Source: Gemmatimonadaceae bacterium
GTDB lineage: Bacteria; Latescibacterota; UBA2968; UBA8231
Reading direction: 5' to 3'
Length of the DNA stretch: 7,804 bases
Assembly (NCBI GenBank): GCA_002726335.1
Contig: PBSR01000179.1
Location: 1 to 7,804, forward strand
In this document: one piece after another, positions 5,924 to 7,804 of the stretch
How positions within the stretch are numbered: position 1 is the first letter of the stretch
How the letters are laid out: each line of letters begins with the position of its first letter
Translations under genes and position numbers: made by a program
The notes under the pieces: generated by a model
Databases searched by the model: none
Seen by the model: the letters and a program-made list of their open reading frames with translations, nothing else
What the model was told of the DNA's origin: nothing

Positions 5924-7744
5924 TCAGCGGCCGGTGCTGGCCAGCAGGCGGTGGACCGTGTCCGTGATGGTGTGGCGCAGCAGCAGGCTGAAGGCGAGCC
6001 AGTCACCGGCGGAGACATCCGTCCACTCGACCAGATCCATCAGTTCGGGATTCTGCGCCGACAGCGCCTCGGAGTAGGCGACGGGATCTTTTTCCACGGC
6101 GTCCTGGGCGACCTCGATGAGGGCATCCAGGGTGGCCTTGCGGTAGCGGCCGGTCTCGACTTCGTCGGGGGTCAGCTCCAACTCGTCATACCCCTGCTCG
6201 AACCAGGTGGCGTGCTTGTGGAACAGCGCCGGCAGCGGGTTGGTGAGGGGGAACGCATCAGAGGCCGGGTACAGGTGGACGGAGCGATAGTCCTCCGGGA
6301 TCGAGATGACCCGGGGGAAGGGGAACATGCCCTTCACGAGCAGGTTGGCCAGCGACACCAGGGCAGCCTCGGGAGCACTGTTCTCATCGATCTGGTGATG
6401 GTTGCGGATCGGCTCGATGAGACGGGGGAACACCTCCCAGCTTTCCAGCAGGGCGCCGGAGGTGACCGGGTGCTGCAGATCCCCGACGACGGCGCGTTCG
6501 CAATCGAGCAGGCGTGTCTGCCACTTGCTACGCTCGATCTCGTAGAGCACGAGAGGGTAGGTGTCCTGATAGCAGACGGTGTTCATCACCTTGCCCACGT
6601 CGTGCAGGATGCCGGCGGTGAACGGATCGAAGGCAGCGTGCGCATCCTTGAACTTCCTGTAGACACCAAAGCGCTTGAGCACATCGAGAATGAAGGGAGG
6701 CAGGGACAGCGCCTTGAGCACCTCCTGCTGCCGCGGCGAGGGGGACTCGACATCGAGCTGCAGCAGCTGCGCCATGTAGCCGGTGCTGACGCTGTGGGCG
6801 AAGAAATCCTTGGCGACAAAACCGGCCTGGTCCACCTTTTTGACCAGTTCGCTCATGGCGCGGCCCGTCAGGATCTGCCGGGTCTCTTCCATGCCGATCA
6901 TGGCCAGCGCGTTCGGCAAGGTTTCGATCCGTTGGCGAGCGCCGTAGCGGGCAAGATTGGCGGTGTGCACGATGGTGGCCGTCAGCGGTCCGTCGGGTTG
7001 CACGATACGCGAAACAACCGTGTGCGACTTGTCGGCGTCGATGGCGGCGATGGCCTGGCGAGCCACGTGCGGGAAGCCGGGCAGCAGCTCCATGGTCTCC
7101 GGGTCGGAGTTGAGCGCCTGGGACGCTTCCTCCCGGGTCAGCAGTTTCTCGGCCGCGGCCAGATCGTCCCCGGTGAAGTTGGCCGCCTTCTCCCGGATGA
7201 GGGGGCACAGCTCGTCGTCGAAGAAGCTCTGCCAGAAGTCCCTCGTCTCGGCGTCGTTGGCGGCTGACGAGTAGCCGCGAACGTTGAGGTCGTTGCCGAA
7301 CTGGCGCAGACGCTCGTAGCGGAACAGCGCCCGTTTCGGGTTGTGGCAGACGACGATGTAACGATCCTGACCCGAGGTGGCCCACAGACGGATCGTGGCT
7401 TCGGACAGGCGCGGGAAGTTGGGGCCGAAGATGATGGCACAGGTGGCCGTCGACAGGTCCCAGAGCTTGCGCGGGATGTCGGAGGTGCGGTCGATCATGA
7501 TCAGCCGTACCTCGGCCGCCAGCTGGGAGTCCTCGATGAGTTTGTTGAGCTGCTTCTGGGCCAGGTAAATGCTGCGGAAATGGCGGTACTCCTCCGCCGT
7601 ACGCAGCAGGGCCGTGTTCTTCGGGATGGGCTCGCCGAGGATGGCGTAGAATACCTGGCGCCCGGCCTCCTGTGTGGTTGTCTCGGTCACGATTGCTGGA
7701 ATGTGGGCCTTAGGGCTCACGGATGAATAAGGGGTGCGTTTCAT
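5924..7744 (-). CDS. HDOD/HD-domain signalling protein with an unrecognised N-terminal domain
   Basis: 606 residues, soluble. Residues about 216-450 are an HDOD domain: LLPGFPHVARQAI near 220-232, TATIVHTANLARYG (255-268) and ALAMIGMEETRQILTG (279-294). The HD metal-type residues are kept: H317, H381-D382 with GK (384-385), H425 in HPVTSGALL, and N448-H-H450. About 45 residues (331-373) sit between H317 and the HD pair, longer than usual. Residues 1-215 match nothing I know; alternating strands (EVRLIMID, TCAIIFG, RYIVVCHN) suggest a degenerate receiver-like alpha/beta domain. Residues 451-606 are a helical tail. HDOD proteins act in signalling and stress or motility control; partners are unknown here. 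The ATG overlaps the upstream TGA (ATGA) and has no good ribosome site. GTG codons at residues 9 and 19 are alternative starts. An in-frame TGA at 7780-7778 bars a longer frame. Confidence 0.87.
   Translation of the reverse strand: MKRTPYSSVSPKAHIPAIVTETTTQEAGRQVFYAILGEPIPKNTALLRTAEEYRHFRSIYLAQKQLNKLIEDSQLAAEVRLIMIDRTSDIPRKLWDLSTATCAIIFGPNFPRLSEATIRLWATSGQDRYIVVCHNPKRALFRYERLRQFGNDLNVRGYSSAANDAETRDFWQSFFDDELCPLIREKAANFTGDDLAAAEKLLTREEASQALNSDPETMELLPGFPHVARQAIAAIDADKSHTVVSRIVQPDGPLTATIVHTANLARYGARQRIETLPNALAMIGMEETRQILTGRAMSELVKKVDQAGFVAKDFFAHSVSTGYMAQLLQLDVESPSPRQQEVLKALSLPPFILDVLKRFGVYRKFKDAHAAFDPFTAGILHDVGKVMNTVCYQDTYPLVLYEIERSKWQTRLLDCERAVVGDLQHPVTSGALLESWEVFPRLIEPIRNHHQIDENSAPEAALVSLANLLVKGMFPFPRVISIPEDYRSVHLYPASDAFPLTNPLPALFHKHATWFEQGYDELELTPDEVETGRYRKATLDALIEVAQDAVEKDPVAYSEALSAQNPELMDLVEWTDVSAGDWLAFSLLLRHTITDTVHRLLASTGR
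7712..7732 (-). mobile_element. Candidate right terminus of the ISAzo13-like element
   Basis: A terminal inverted repeat should lie a short distance past the transposase stop. Here the block GGGCTCACGGATGAATAA (plus strand, 7713-7730) is the only AT-bearing, end-like sequence near the stop. It falls inside codons 5-11 of the HDOD frame. The left end is outside the window, so pairing cannot be tested; this is a placement guess. Confidence 0.25.
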
Positions 7745-7804
7745 GGGTCTGCCGTCGGCCGGATGGTGTAGTTCCAGTCACCATGAAAGGCATGCCGACA
7801 GAGG
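7741..7804 (-). CDS. C-terminal end of an ISAzo13-family transposase, partial at right edge
   Basis: Only 20 sense codons and a TGA (7743-7741) lie in the window. They encode a peptide containing HAFHGDWNYTIRP. From memory, ISAzo13-family (Rhodopirellula-type DDE, PF07592) transposases end in 'HxFHGEWNYTLxP', which fits residue by residue with conservative changes. The frame is the only minus frame open across 7804-7741 that yields a protein-like end. Its stop overlaps the HDOD ATG as ATGA. Whether the rest of the transposase is intact cannot be seen. The assignment rests on a short motif and recall, not on a search. Confidence 0.65.
   Translation of the reverse strand, partial: LCRHAFHGDWNYTIRPTADP

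Noticed and set aside
5913..5931. GCCGC/GCGGC hairpin over the HDOD stop as a terminator
   Set aside because: The stem is only 5 bp with a 9-nt loop and no T-run, and the next gene starts 25 nt on; co-transcription is more likely.
3988..5967. Plus-strand open frame of 659 codons
   Set aside because: It is antisense to the DUF4838 lipoprotein, whose domains are clear; the translation matches no family.
5899..6018. 40-residue N-terminal extension of the lipoprotein
   Set aside because: It would overlap the HDOD 3' end, is Cys/Pro/Ala/Ser-rich, and would bury the lipoprotein signal peptide.
5642..7267. Plus-strand open frame of 541 codons
   Set aside because: It lies opposite the HDOD gene and has shadow-type composition.

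Overview
The window is GC-rich and every gene I can support lies on the minus strand. It therefore reads from right (7804) to left (1). Codon use is strongly GC-biased, with GTG starts and overlapping start/stop codons. Three things point to an environmental, polysaccharide-degrading Gram-negative-type bacterium of the Planctomycetota, Verrucomicrobiota or Latescibacterota kind: a DUF4838 lipoprotein, a heparinase-II/III-like enzyme carrying a CxxC...CPxC insert, and an ISAzo13-type transposase tail. This is a guess from gene content only, since no taxonomic marker gene is present.

Layout in transcription order: (1) 7804-7741, the last 20 codons of a gene ending in HGDWNYTIRP, which I read as the C-terminus of an ISAzo13-family transposase. 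(2) 7744-5924, an HDOD/HD-domain signalling protein whose ATG overlaps the transposase stop (ATGA). (3) 5898-3622, a secreted lipoprotein with a DUF4838 core and a C-terminal discoidin-like (F5/8 type C) domain, starting 25 nt after the HDOD stop. (4) 3621-3223, a 400-bp non-coding stretch packed with two families of palindromic repeats. (5) A tight three-gene unit, 3222-1 and beyond: an amidohydrolase_2-family metal hydrolase, a GNAT acetyltransferase and a heparinase II/III-like protein cut by the window edge. Both junctions in this unit are GTGA overlaps, so the genes are probably translationally coupled.

Working model (inference): the DUF4838/discoidin lipoprotein and the amidohydrolase-GNAT-heparinase unit handle a complex, perhaps uronate-containing or acetylated, polysaccharide outside the cell and in the cytoplasm. 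The HDOD gene is a separate regulatory gene, possibly driven or rearranged by the adjacent insertion sequence. No rRNA, tRNA, CRISPR array or plus-strand gene is seen. The least explained parts are the repeat cluster at 3237-3621 and the IS/HDOD junction at 7710-7744.
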